NCBI RefSeq assembly: GCF_904846175.1
Contig: NZ_CAJGZM010000004.1
Location: 248,001-312,000 of the forward strand
Length of the DNA stretch: 64,000 nt
Direction: 5' to 3'
DNA from: Psychrobacter immobilis
GTDB taxonomy: Bacteria; Pseudomonadota; Gammaproteobacteria; Pseudomonadales; Moraxellaceae
How positions within the stretch are numbered: the first letter of the stretch is position 1; every line of letters begins with the position of its first letter. Below the pieces are notes generated by a model that ran no database searches, was not told the origin of the DNA, and was given only the letters and a program-made list of their open reading frames with translations. Both the position numbers and the translations under genes were made by a program. Positions 34,273 through 44,125 of the stretch are shown here, piece after piece.

Positions 34273-35847
34273 ATGACGAATAGTGCAATCCTCCCATATG
34301 CTATTAAACCGATAGCCACATTGCCCGTCGATGCTGCTCTGGCAGAAGCATTATTAAGCAGTCTGGCTGAATATGGCGAACAGCTGCATGGACGGCGAGT
34401 TTGGCTAGCCTGTAGTGGTGGGCGTGATTCATTGGCACTGGCAGCACTTTGCGTACAGCTTTATCGCCAAGGTAAATTGCCATTTTTGCCGCAATTGCTG
34501 CATGTTAACCATGGTCTACAAGCAGATAGTGGCGCTTGGGCAGCGCATGTTGCCGATTGGTCAAAGGTACAAAAGATACCGTGTCGGATTTTACCCGCAC
34601 AAGTAAATGGTCATGATGAGCAGGCAGCACGCCAAGCACGTTATGATGTGATGCGTGCGCAACTTAATCAAGATGATGTATTACTACTAGCGCATCATGC
34701 CGATGACCAAGCGGAAACCGTATTAATGCGCTTGATTCAAGGCGCTGGAGTAAATGGTTTATCAGGTATGCAGTCGTGGCGTGTACAGATGCAAGGCGCA
34801 CATCGCATAGCGTTATGGCGACCTTGGCTAACGGTGAAACGCGCCGATATCAGCGCCTATGCACAGCTTATAAAGCTACCCTATATCGATGACCCAACCA
34901 ATGAGGCTGGCGATAATGTGCGTAGTGGACTGCGCCGAGATATCATGCCGATATTGGCGACCTATAATCCAAACGTCATTGATAATATTGCTCGTAGCGC
35001 GCAGTTATTAAGCGATGCTCAATTAATTATCAATGCCCAAGCAGTCGAGGATTTGCAGCAGATAGAGGTTGCACTGTTACAACTTCAATATGCACAGCGC
35101 GTACTAAATATAGATAAACTACAAACCTTACCATCCTATCGTCAGCGACAATTATTGCACCATTGGCTCGGTCAAGATGAGCCATTGCCTCCTGCAAAGC
35201 AGCTCGTTGATGATGTTTTACGCCTAAGCCAACGTGATGATAATGATCACCAAACGGTGCTATTTTGGCAAGGTCGCAAGCAGTCGTATACTGTTCGCCG
35301 CTACCGTCAGCAGCTTTATCGTCTCAGCAGTGACTGGCTCAAATGGTTAGAGTTACCCTTTACCGAGCAGACGCAGACCTTATCTAGTCATACTGAGTCT
35401 AATCTTACTGTTATTCATACAACTGACAGTAAGTCCGTTTCCATGACCTTACGTAATGATAATAAATTTACTTGGCAATTGCAGATTATGCTAAATGAAG
35501 TAGCGCAACCATTAGGAATCTATAAAGATAAGGTTAAGTTCACCTTTGCGCCATTAGAGCGTCATCAGCGTGTGCAAACTGTACTGACGTCTCGTCCACA
35601 ATCGGGCAAAAAGCTCTATCAAACCTTAGGTATTCCATCATGGATGCGTGAGAGTTTGGTGGTAGTTAGCGTAACTTTTATAAATGACAGAAATATTGGA
35701 AATGAGCGCCCGATAAACTGTCCTATTTTATTATTATCACCTTTCGAAAGCTGGGTGTTGGCTGCTGAACAGTCGAGTATTAATGTGAATGTAAAACAAC
35801 TTGCCACCCTTATCAAAAGCCGGCTAACTATGCGTAAAACATGGTAA
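34273..35847 (+). CDS. tilS: tRNA(Ile)-lysidine synthetase
   Basis: Modifies C34 of tRNA-Ile(CAU) to lysidine so that it reads AUA; essential. 524 residues with the PP-loop ATP motif ACSGGRDSLALA (Ser48 to Ser53), HVNHGLQADSGAWA, and LAHHADDQAETVLMRLIQGAG. The C-terminal domain (from about 380) recognises the tRNA. The segment GLRRDIMPIL is typical. Length is greater than E. coli (432) due to longer C-terminal loops. Close to accA, as in many gamma-proteobacteria. Confidence 0.95.
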   Translation: MTNSAILPYAIKPIATLPVDAALAEALLSSLAEYGEQLHGRRVWLACSGGRDSLALAALCVQLYRQGKLPFLPQLLHVNHGLQADSGAWAAHVADWSKVQKIPCRILPAQVNGHDEQAARQARYDVMRAQLNQDDVLLLAHHADDQAETVLMRLIQGAGVNGLSGMQSWRVQMQGAHRIALWRPWLTVKRADISAYAQLIKLPYIDDPTNEAGDNVRSGLRRDIMPILATYNPNVIDNIARSAQLLSDAQLIINAQAVEDLQQIEVALLQLQYAQRVLNIDKLQTLPSYRQRQLLHHWLGQDEPLPPAKQLVDDVLRLSQRDDNDHQTVLFWQGRKQSYTVRRYRQQLYRLSSDWLKWLELPFTEQTQTLSSHTESNLTVIHTTDSKSVSMTLRNDNKFTWQLQIMLNEVAQPLGIYKDKVKFTFAPLERHQRVQTVLTSRPQSGKKLYQTLGIPSWMRESLVVVSVTFINDRNIGNERPINCPILLLSPFESWVLAAEQSSINVNVKQLATLIKSRLTMRKTW

Positions 35848-36014
35848 ATAATAAATATGCGGCGTCCACTATAATGATTACTTAAACGGTAGCGCCATTA
35901 CTGAGCCTTTGAATTTATCAAACGGCGCTAGTAGCAGTATGGTAAACTGAGTGTCATTTTACCTATCATTATGTTAGTTTGAATGCCTTTGCATTTTTTG
36001 AATAGGAGACAGCT

Positions 36015-36848
36015 ATGTCAGTCTTAGATAATAAAAAAATCAGCTTTATCGGTGGCGGAAATATGGCGCAGGCTTTGATTAGCGGGCTAGTCAGCTGCGG
36101 CGTCAAACCGAGTCTGATTACTGTTGCGGATCCGAATAGCGAAGCGCGCGAGCAATTGGCTGCTAAAGGATTGAATACGGTTGATCCAACTGCCGATGCA
36201 AAAGCGGCGGTTATCGGTGCTGATATCGTGGTATTGGCAGTCAAACCACAAGTCATGAAAGCAGTGGTCAGTGGTTTTTCTGATGTTTTAGACAAGCAGC
36301 TGGTGATTTCAGTGGCAGCAGGATTATCGACTGCGCTGTTATCAAATATGCTTGGCGGATATAGCAACATCGTCCGTGCGATGCCAAATACGCCAGCGAT
36401 GATTCAAATGGGCGCGACCGGTCTCTACGGTACGGACGATATTTCTGCCGAACAAAAGCAATTGGCAACCGCAGTGATGGAAGCATCAGGTTTGGTCATG
36501 TGGGTCGGTAATGAAGAACACATGCATGCGGTGACTGCCGTATCAGGCTCAGCGCCCGCTTATATGTTCTATTTCATTGAAGCGATGGTCGATGGGGCAG
36601 TGGCGTTAGGATTGGATAAAGAACAAGCGTCAGCACTGGCCATGCAAACCATGCTGGGTGCAGCAAAAATGGCGCTAGGTAGTGAAGACGCACCAAGCGA
36701 GCTACGTCGTAAAGTCACTTCACCAAACGGCACGACCCAAGCGGCCATTGAGTCCATGCAAGCCAATGACATCAGTCGTCAAATCAGTGAGGCCATGCAG
36801 GCTTGTTATGATCGTAGCCAAGCGTTAAGTGAAGAGATGAGTAAATAG
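36015..36848 (+). CDS. proC: Pyrroline-5-carboxylate reductase
   Basis: Last step of proline synthesis, NAD(P)H-dependent. 277 residues. N-terminal dinucleotide motif FIGGGNMAQALISGL, VVLAVKPQVM, and the C-terminal ProC signature covering SGSAPAYMFYFIEAM and LRRKVTSPNGTTQAAIE. ATG 36015 behind AGGAGA. It is followed by yggT, the common proC-yggT pairing. Confidence 0.96.
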   Translation: MSVLDNKKISFIGGGNMAQALISGLVSCGVKPSLITVADPNSEAREQLAAKGLNTVDPTADAKAAVIGADIVVLAVKPQVMKAVVSGFSDVLDKQLVISVAAGLSTALLSNMLGGYSNIVRAMPNTPAMIQMGATGLYGTDDISAEQKQLATAVMEASGLVMWVGNEEHMHAVTAVSGSAPAYMFYFIEAMVDGAVALGLDKEQASALAMQTMLGAAKMALGSEDAPSELRRKVTSPNGTTQAAIESMQANDISRQISEAMQACYDRSQALSEEMSK

Positions 36849-36998
36849 CCTTTAATGGTTAGTGCTCTACTGATAGGGTATGTCAGATTCATGAGATGCC
36901 CTATTAATAATCATAAAAAATGTAAAGTCATAAAAATGCCTGATAATGACATTCGTCACCCTAAATCCCGTTAATAATGTCACATTGAGTAGCACTTC

Positions 36999-37568
36999 AT
37001 GAACAACCTGTTATTGCAAATTTTTGATTTGGTCACCACCTTCGCCATGATGTTAGTATTTATCCGCTTTATGCTACAGTTTGCGGGAATGGATGCTAGT
37101 AATCCTATGATTGCCCCTGCTTATAAAGCAACGCATATCGTTGATGTGTTTGGGCGTATTTTCCCAACTGTTGGTCAAGGTCGTATTAGTATTGCCGCTA
37201 TTGTGCTGATGTTTTTGATTCGCCTGATTGATATCGCAGGAAAAGCAGCATTAACCCATAAAGGTATTGCGCCTGTACCGCTATTCTTTACTGGTACTAT
37301 CAGCTTAGTATTAGACTTTTTGCGTATGTGCCGTTATCTCGTTATCGGGTCTATCATTGTGAGCTGGATTGTGGTGTTTACCCAATCTCAGCATCCGATA
37401 ATTGGTATCATTGTTAATTTAGCAGAGCCAATTTTAGCGCCGTTTCGCCGTATCACGCCAAACTTAGGCATGATTGACTTATCGCCAATGATTGCATTTT
37501 TTGCCTTTTATTTACTTGAGATATTTATAGGTGGATTGGCATCAAGCTTTATGCCGATGTTGGGCTAA
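36999..37568 (+). CDS. yggT: YggT family integral membrane protein
   Basis: A 189-residue protein with two YGGT repeats (about 8-85 and 100-185), four or five membrane helices. The second repeat has the typical PILAPFRRITPNLGMIDLSPMIAFFAFYLLEI. YggT proteins sit next to proC or yggS and are linked with osmotic stress or division-site functions, but the mechanism is unknown. The gene ends 60 bp before the IS element; its terminator is split by that element. Confidence 0.92.
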   Translation: MNNLLLQIFDLVTTFAMMLVFIRFMLQFAGMDASNPMIAPAYKATHIVDVFGRIFPTVGQGRISIAAIVLMFLIRLIDIAGKAALTHKGIAPVPLFFTGTISLVLDFLRMCRYLVIGSIIVSWIVVFTQSQHPIIGIIVNLAEPILAPFRRITPNLGMIDLSPMIAFFAFYLLEIFIGGLASSFMPMLG

Positions 37569-37614
37569 GTTAAAGTTTGCTGAGTTGAAAAAATAACTAC
37601 CTCTTAAAAGATTT

Positions 37615-37630
37615 AAAAAAAGGGTGCTCT
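37615..37630 (+). terminator. Left half of a terminator split by the IS element
   Basis: AAAAAAAGGGTGCTCT ends at the IS boundary. Its partner AGAGCGCCTTTTTTT is at 39066-39080, beyond the IS. Without the IS and one TCT copy, the two halves form a hairpin with a loop of about 9 bases and a T run that would end yggT and, convergently, thiD. Confidence 0.8.
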
Positions 37631-37662
37631 TGAACTGACCCCCAAATATTGGACGGTTTAGT

Positions 37663-38466
37663 TTACCCCAAGGACTGAGTTCTGTATTGCACAGGACTCA
37701 GTCCTTTTAGTTTGATCTGAATACGCTCATTGTTGTAATAATGAATATACTCGTGAATCTGTTGTTCTAAATCCTCAATCGTTTGAGGTTTTTCAATATA
37801 AATCGTCTCACACTTCAGCGTACCGAAGAACCCTTCCATCAGTGCGTTATCTAAGCAATTGCCTTTTCTGCTCATACTTTGCTTAATACCATGCTGTTTA
37901 AGCACCACTCCAAACGGTCTCATTTGATAATGCCATTCTTGATCAGAATGTAGCATGAGTGTCTTATCACGACACACTTTCGTCTTTGCTAAAGCTCGCC
38001 CTAGCATATTACTCACTAAGTCATAAGTCGGGCGCTTTGAGAGTGTATAGCTGACAATCTCATTGTTATAACAATCAAGTATGGGCGACAAATACAGCTT
38101 ATCGTCACCCACCTTAAACTCAGTAATATCGGTGAGCCAGCGCTTATTTGGTTTATCTGCATGAAACTAGCGCTTTAAATAGTTCTTCGCAATCTTGCCT
38201 TGTTGTCCTTTGTAAGATCGGTACTTCTGACGTCTTATCTTTGCGCTAAGCTTCATGTCATGCATAAGCTTAGCGATGAGCTTATAGTTTTGATAAACCC
38301 CTAACTGCTTTAGCGCCGCCGTGACTCTACGATAACCATACCTGCCTTTGTGCTTGTGGTATATCTGAGCAATATGATGTTTTAAGTCTGCATATTTGTC
38401 TTTAACATCAAACTGACACCTATGGTAGTAAAAGACACTCTTAGCCATCTTAGCGATGTTTAGCAA
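37663..38466 (-). pseudogene. IS3-family transposase OrfB, interrupted by an in-frame amber stop
   Basis: The DDE integrase part of the element. The TTG at 38466 begins LLNIAKMAKSVFYYHRC, but in the native protein this would be reached by -1 frameshift from orfA at an AAAAAG near 38515. After KNYLKR the codon at 38167-38169 is TAG; the same frame continues with FHADKPNKRWLTDITEFKV, which holds the first catalytic Asp, then MLHSDQEW (second Asp) and CLDNALMEGFFG (Glu). The stop therefore separates the N-terminal HTH_21-like region from the whole catalytic core. The rest appears intact, so the mutation may be recent. Confidence 0.88.
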
Positions 38467-38489
38467 AGCAGATAAAGGGTGCTCTTGTC

Positions 38490-39008
38490 TTAGTCCTTCG
38501 ATGAGCCTTGCTTTTTGCCTGCTTGTTCCTCCGCTTTGAGCAAGGCATCGAGCTTTTTTAGGTAAGCATTCTCTGCACGCAAATATTCCAGTTCACGCTT
38601 AAGCTCTGCTAGCGTCTTTTCATCATCAGGTTTGTCTGTAATAAAGGGTTTACTCATGGCGGTTCTACCTTTAGGTTTGGATATTAGTCCAGACATACCA
38701 TAAAGCCGATACGCTTTGTGCCAGTGGCTAATTAAGGCCGGTGAGCTGATATCAAACGTTAGAGCGACCTCGGATTGACTTAATCCTTCCTTAAGCATGG
38801 TGGTAATCACGTGATGTTTAAACTCACTGCTGTATTTGGCCTTACTTGTCTTTGGCTTGATGGCATTTATGCCACCGCTTTGGTATTGCTTAACCCATTT
38901 GAGTACAAACTCTGGATTGACGTTAAACTTCTTAGCGGTGGCATGACTACTATGGCCTTGCCGATAGTATGCGATGACTTGCATCTTAAAGTCTAGATTG
39001 TAACGCAT
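38490..39008 (-). CDS. IS3-family transposase OrfA
   Basis: A 172-residue DNA-binding protein close in length to InsJ of IS150. Two helix-turn-helix units (RYNLDFKMQVIAYYRQG...ATAKKFNV, and FKHHVITTMLKEGLSQSEVALTF) are followed by a leucine-zipper helix (TLAELKRELEYLRAENAYLKKL). ATG 39008 follows GGGGGTA in the end of the IS. The frame ends just after an AAAAAG that could allow -1 frameshifting into orfB. Confidence 0.9.
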   Translation of the reverse strand: MRYNLDFKMQVIAYYRQGHSSHATAKKFNVNPEFVLKWVKQYQSGGINAIKPKTSKAKYSSEFKHHVITTMLKEGLSQSEVALTFDISSPALISHWHKAYRLYGMSGLISKPKGRTAMSKPFITDKPDDEKTLAELKRELEYLRAENAYLKKLDALLKAEEQAGKKQGSSKD

Positions 39009-39065
39009 GAAAATACCCCCATAAGTTGTGTCCAACTTATGGGGGTCAGTTCATCTATAAAATAT

Positions 39066-39082
39066 AGAGCGCCTTTTTTTAT
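39066..39082. terminator. Right half of the split terminator
   Basis: AGAGCGCCTTTTTTT complements AAAAAAAGGGTGCTCT at 37615-37630, apart from one or two mismatches. Without its partner it can no longer form the original hairpin. Confidence 0.75.
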
Positions 39083-39101
39083 TTACCATCTATAGATTAT
39101 T

Positions 39102-40252
<1,151 letters not shown>

Positions 40253-40342
40253 GGTGAAGTGGGTGAGTGGCTGAAACCAGTTCCCTGCTAAGGAACCATA
40301 CGTGTAAGCGTATCGAGGGTTCGAATCCCTCCTTCACCGCCA
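40253..40342 (+). tRNA. tRNA-Ser (GCT anticodon)
   Basis: 90 nt with CCA encoded. Acceptor GGTGAAG pairs with CTTCACC; the anticodon loop CTGCTAA gives GCT for AGC/AGT codons; a long variable arm (ACGTGTAAGCGT) marks a serine tRNA; T loop GGTTCGAATCC. Confidence 0.97.
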
Positions 40343-40366
40343 TTTATTCAGTTGTTATAAGAGTAA

Positions 40367-40396
40367 TAACGCAGAAATTGGCGTTAATAGTTTTTT
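40367..40396 (+). terminator. Possible terminator after tRNA-Ser
   Basis: Stem TAACGC / GCGTTA with an 8-base loop, then ATAG and six T residues. The short stem and the spacer before the T run make it moderate. Confidence 0.5.
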
Positions 40397-40439
40397 AGGT
40401 TATCATTCAAAAGTAATTTGAATTTAACTGAGAAATAAG

Positions 40440-40467
40440 TTGACACAAGCGATATTATCTATATAAT
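40440..40467 (+). promoter_or_regulatory. Promoter of tRNA-Arg
   Basis: TTGACA, 16 bp, TATAAT: full consensus hexamers. About 50 bp upstream of the tRNA. Confidence 0.85.
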
Positions 40468-40525
40468 AACCAACCTAATTTGCTGCAATTGTTTTTAACA
40501 ACGCAGTAGATAATGTGCAAAGTAC

Positions 40526-40602
40526 GCGCTTGTAGCTCAGTTGGATAGAGCACTTGGCTACGAACTAAGGGGTCGGGAGTTCGAATCTCTCCAAGCGCAC
40601 CA
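40526..40602 (+). tRNA. tRNA-Arg (ACG anticodon)
   Basis: 77 nt with CCA encoded. Acceptor GCGCTTG pairs with CAAGCGC (GCGCACCA end); anticodon loop CTACGAA gives ACG, which becomes ICG after TadA action and reads CGT/CGC/CGA. The D and T loops are normal. Confidence 0.97.
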
Positions 40603-40652
40603 TTTGCATACTGGCTTATTTGTTCATGTAACCATTAAGCTAAAACTAAATC

Positions 40653-40687
40653 AATCGCCTGTCTTATGACAATTTGGCGATTTTTTT
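40653..40687 (+). terminator. Terminator after tRNA-Arg
   Basis: ATCGCC / GGCGAT with an inner TGTC-TTAT-GACA hairpin, then seven T residues. Confidence 0.8.
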
Positions 40688-40851
40688 ATGTCTGTCGTTT
40701 TTGTAGAGTTTCTATTTTAATTTTTTCCTTCCTTCTAACTTTCAATCAACAGTTTTTTACATCAGAAATCTTGTCTTATCAGACTGTACGCTAAGCGCCT
40801 GAATTACGGTACAATGAGCACTCTATTTTTCGCTTGTTATGGGCTAGTATC

Positions 40852-41505
40852 ATGTCAAAATCGTCACCAAAAGCTGCTACCAAAGCAAAATCGCCACGCA
40901 AAAACTCAGCGCCTCAAGCCTCCGCTGTCGAAGAAGCGGTGATTGCCAAACCTGGTACACGCATGGCGGCTATTCTATATGATGGGATGTTGATTTTGGC
41001 TTTACTGTTTTTGGTTGGTACGGTACTGACGGTGATTGGCACGCTATTGACGATGCAGACGGGCACGCAGTCACAAGAAGCCAGATCGCTACCGACATGG
41101 TATCAAAACTTTATTATGACCCCATCTTTTATCCTGACGCTAGTGGGCTTCTATGGGATGTTTTGGCGCCGCGGTGGACAAACATTGGGTATGCAAACGT
41201 GGCGCTTAAAAACGGTCAATAATAGTGGGCACCTGCTAACGTGGGGGCAGTCGTTTAAACGTATTTTAGCGGCGAGCCTTATGCCGCTGATATTTGGTCT
41301 AATTGGTAGTGTCATCGGTGGCTCACGGGCTATCTTATTGACCAGTGCTTTTTTGGGTTTTGTCTTTAACTATGCCTTTTGTTTGTTTAACCGTCGTGGT
41401 TTGGCGGTGCAAGACATGCTATCAAATACCATCACCTTAAAAATGCCTAAAACAGAAAATGAAGGGCTGTGGCGGGTGATTAGAAACCGTAAAAAGGGTG
41501 AATAA
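40852..41505 (+). CDS. RDD family membrane protein
   Basis: A 217-residue protein with a Lys/Ser/Ala-rich N-terminus of about 35 residues and an RDD domain: GTRMAAILYDGMLILALLF (the R and D of the name), a second helix before GLQ-like QTLGMQTWRLKTV, and later helices ending in NRRGLAVQDMLSNT. Three or four membrane segments. RDD proteins are poorly understood; some act as Na+/H+ transport parts. The ATG at 40852 leaves the natural length; an in-frame TTG/ATG at 40834 has no advantage. Confidence 0.88.
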   Translation: MSKSSPKAATKAKSPRKNSAPQASAVEEAVIAKPGTRMAAILYDGMLILALLFLVGTVLTVIGTLLTMQTGTQSQEARSLPTWYQNFIMTPSFILTLVGFYGMFWRRGGQTLGMQTWRLKTVNNSGHLLTWGQSFKRILAASLMPLIFGLIGSVIGGSRAILLTSAFLGFVFNYAFCLFNRRGLAVQDMLSNTITLKMPKTENEGLWRVIRNRKKGE

Positions 41506-41551
41506 AAAAGGTAAATAGCAAGGTAACAGCCCAGATAACCGTAATCGCAAA

Positions 41552-42553
41552 CTATAGGTTAAATGTTTGCGTCAGTAAAATGCTATAACCGATAAAAAAC
41601 AGTAATAATATCGCGCCAGAGGTACGTCCAAACGAGCGTTTTTTGATATAAGCAAACACACAAAGCACCACCAACAATAGCGTCAGCAGTCCCATCACTA
41701 ACATATCGCGTGACAAAATAATCGGGTCAGCGCTAATAGGGGCAATGAGTGCCGCTAGTCCTACAACGCCGAGTGTATTAAAAATATTAGAACCAATAAT
41801 ATTGCCAAGCGCCATATCATGTTCGCCTTTACGCGCTGCGGATAGACTGGCAACCAACTCAGGTAGTGAGGTACCAACCGCGACAACGGTTAAGCCGATA
41901 ATCAGCTCACTCAGACCCCAAAAATTAACCAATTCAACAGCGCCCCAAACGATAGCGCGTGAGCTTAATATCAATATCGACATACCTATTACTAAGCTTG
42001 CTAAGCCACGAAAAATTCCTGCTGATTGTCTATCCTTGTTCTCATTGTGCTCCTAATTGTGCTCATTATTTTTGCTGCCTATTTTCTTGTCTTCCTGCCT
42101 AGTACTGCGCAAATTCATCACAATTTGAAAAATCAATACTGCGCCCAACCCTAGCAATAATATTATGCCGTCTGATTGGCTCAGTTGCCCATCACGCAGC
42201 TGCCACGCTGCCAGTAGGGTAATGGCTAGTAATAGTGGTAAGTCGCGCTTAACGATGCTTTTGTGGATAATAATAGGGCTAATAAGTGCTGTTGTACCTA
42301 AGACTAGGGCGATGTTCATGATATTTGAGCCATAGGCGTTGCCAAGCGCCAGCTCAGGGCTGCCTTCTAATGCTGCCAGTAACGATACCACCATTTCCGG
42401 CGCTGACGTGCCCAGTCCTAAAATGACGACGCCAATAAGGAAGCTTGGCACGCCTAGACCATTCGCTAAGGTCGTCGCGCCATCGATAAAGATATCGGCA
42501 CTCCAGACTAAAATAGCCAGTCCAATCAGCACTGCAATGACTGCCAACCACAT
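41552..42553 (-). pseudogene. CaCA-family Na+/Ca2+ exchanger (YrbG-like), split by an in-frame amber stop
   Basis: Together the two halves give about 333 codons, the size of E. coli YrbG (325). The first half (42053-42553, 166 residues, ATG behind AAGGAAG) has the alpha-1 repeat GLGTSAPEMVVSL and GNAYGSNIMNIALVLG; the second half has alpha-2 VAVGTSLPELVASL and GNIIGSNIFNTLGVVG. A TAG at 42053-42055 lies in the hydrophilic loop between them. It sits in a 12-bp tandem duplication (GAGCACAATTAG, GAGCACAATGAG), with GAG changed to TAG. The first in-frame ATG after the stop (41983) is inside a membrane helix. Either a pseudogene or a two-part exchanger. Confidence 0.85.
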
Positions 42554-42653
42554 CAGCAAGCTTCCTTATAGGTTAGAACAAAACAGCTTTGAAAATAATA
42601 ATCTCAAAGACCACAGGCTTAAAGGAAATAGGTTTTAAACGCATTTATCCCTA

Positions 42654-42694
42654 TAAAAAAAAGCTGAATCTTAGATAGATTCAGCTTTTTTTAT
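42654..42694. terminator. Terminator after panD
   Basis: Perfect stem AAGCTGAATCT / AGATTCAGCTT with loop TAGAT and A/T runs on both sides. Lies 90 bp past the panD stop and before the exchanger start. Confidence 0.92.
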
Positions 42695-42781
42695 TCAAAT
42701 ATACAATCCAATTAGCTCAATATTTATTACTTAAGAAGAAAAACGCATCAAACTTAGCAAAAGCTTTAATGGTAAAACTTA

Positions 42782-43162
42782 TTAAGCCACTTGTACCGGA
42801 ATGATATTGGCCGTGTCTTTCACGGTATTGTCTTCGTTGCAATAAACCAGTTTTGGCTGATAAGTTGCCGCTTCCACTTCATCAAAATGCGCATAAGCAC
42901 AGATGATGACGATATCGCCTAAGTCCGCCATATGCGCGGCAGCACCGTTTAATGAGATAATGCCAGAGCCCGCTTCAGCGCGAATCGCATAGGTGCGAAA
43001 GCGTTTGCCATTGGTGACGTTGTAGATATCGATAGATTCGTTTTCACGCAGACCAGCAAGGTCTAGTAAGTCACCGTCAATACCGCATGAGCCTTCGTAG
43101 TGCAGCTCAGCATGGGTAACACGGGCGCGATGTAATTTGCATTTAAGCATATTAAGTAGCAT
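42782..43162 (-). CDS. panD: Aspartate 1-decarboxylase
   Basis: Makes beta-alanine for pantothenate and CoA. Synthesised as a proenzyme that cuts itself between Gly24 and Ser25 (HYEGSCGID) to form the pyruvoyl cofactor. Lys9, Thr57-type and Tyr58-type residues of the active site are in the usual blocks. 126 residues, the normal length. ATG 43162 is 7 bases after AAGGAAG. Confidence 0.97.
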   Translation of the reverse strand: MLLNMLKCKLHRARVTHAELHYEGSCGIDGDLLDLAGLRENESIDIYNVTNGKRFRTYAIRAEAGSGIISLNGAAAHMADLGDIVIICAYAHFDEVEAATYQPKLVYCNEDNTVKDTANIIPVQVA

Positions 43163-43314
43163 AGGTTGCTTCCTTAGTGTAACTGATATAAATGAGTTAA
43201 ATCAAAAGCTTAATGGGGACAGGTGGGTAGAATAAAAGTTATTTATCTAAAAGTCACGGTTAAATTTATGCTTTAGCCATTCAAATGACTTAGAAATATG
43301 TAATTAACGGCAGA

Positions 43315-43896
43315 TTATTCCGGTAATTTAAAGCCATTAATCTGCGAGCGCGCTTTTTCAATATCGCCATCTAATAATAATGGCAAAGCCTCAAAAGAGG
43401 CACTTAAGGCGCTATCAATGGCAATTTGCTCATCGGGCGCCGCTTTAGACAATACATGACCGCTGACTTTAGACTTGTGACCCGGATGACCAATACCGAT
43501 ACGCAGACGATGAAAGTCGTTGCCGATGTGCGGCGTGATATCACGCAGACCGTTATGACCGCCATGTCCGCCATTGGTTTTGAGCTTGATGCTGCCAGCT
43601 GGGATATCGAGCTCATCATGGGCAATCAGCAATTCATCATTTTTGATGCCATAAAAATTGACCATCGGCACCACCGATTGACCCGATTTATTCATAAAGG
43701 TCAGTGGCATGAGCAGACGCACATCATGACCATAAATTTGTCCGCGTCCCGTTACCCCATGGAATTTTTTGTCAGGGGCGAGGGCAATATTAAACTGCTG
43801 CGCTAAATGATGGACGAACCAAAACCCTGCATTATGACGCGTAAACATATACTGCTGACCAGGATTACCAAGACCGACAATAAGCTTTATGGCCAT
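43315..43896 (-). CDS. pth: Peptidyl-tRNA hydrolase
   Basis: Releases peptides from prematurely dropped peptidyl-tRNA. 193 residues. N-terminal KLIVGLGNPGQQYMFTRHNAGFWFV with catalytic His21, LMPLTFMNKSGQSV, IAHDELDIPAGSIKLKTNGGHGGHNGLRDI. Part of the conserved prs-rplY-pth group. An inverted-repeat-rich spacer of about 230 bp separates it from rplY. Confidence 0.97.
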   Translation of the reverse strand: MAIKLIVGLGNPGQQYMFTRHNAGFWFVHHLAQQFNIALAPDKKFHGVTGRGQIYGHDVRLLMPLTFMNKSGQSVVPMVNFYGIKNDELLIAHDELDIPAGSIKLKTNGGHGGHNGLRDITPHIGNDFHRLRIGIGHPGHKSKVSGHVLSKAAPDEQIAIDSALSASFEALPLLLDGDIEKARSQINGFKLPE

Positions 43897-43931
43897 AAAA
43901 ACACCCTGCTTAAATTTAATAAATGAGTGAT

Positions 43932-44018
43932 AAGGTTTGAAAAGTAAGACAACTCTATAATATAAGACGATTCTATAATATTTGTCTTACATACTAGTTA
44001 GCCTACTTTTCAAACCTT
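43932..44018. repeat. Nested inverted repeats between pth and rplY
   Basis: Outer arms AAGGTTTGAAAAGTA (43932-43946) and its exact complement at 44004-44018; inner arms GTAAGACAA (43944-43952) and TTGTCTTAC (43982-43990). The loop contains two direct copies of TCTATAATAT. Could be a structured spacer or an overlapping promoter; the TATAAT copies may be -10 elements for pth. Confidence 0.6.
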
Positions 44019-44023
44019 ACTTA

Positions 44024-44063
44024 CAAAAACAGCAGGAGATATTTATCACCTGCTGTTTTTTGA
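44024..44063. terminator. Terminator after rplY
   Basis: Stem AAAACAGCAGG-GAT / ATC-CCTGCTGTTTT with one mismatch, 4-base loop and T run on both strands. Just past the rplY stop. Confidence 0.88.
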
Positions 44064-44125
44064 CTAAACAAACCTGTTATCACATAGCAGACACTAGATT
44101 GCAGTCTCTATGTAACGCGGGCTTA

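Larger units (their letters stand above)
37631..39053 (-). mobile_element. IS3-family insertion sequence, IS150-like group
   Basis: 1423 bp with imperfect terminal inverted repeats: both ends read TGAACTGACCCCCA inward, and after four to five less similar bases both continue TTGGAC. It is flanked by a 3-bp TCT direct repeat (37628-37630 and 39054-39056). It contains orfA and, in the -1 frame, orfB. The orfB frame has a premature TAG, so this copy should not move by itself. It is inserted in the loop side of a terminator hairpin between yggT and thiD. Confidence 0.93.
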
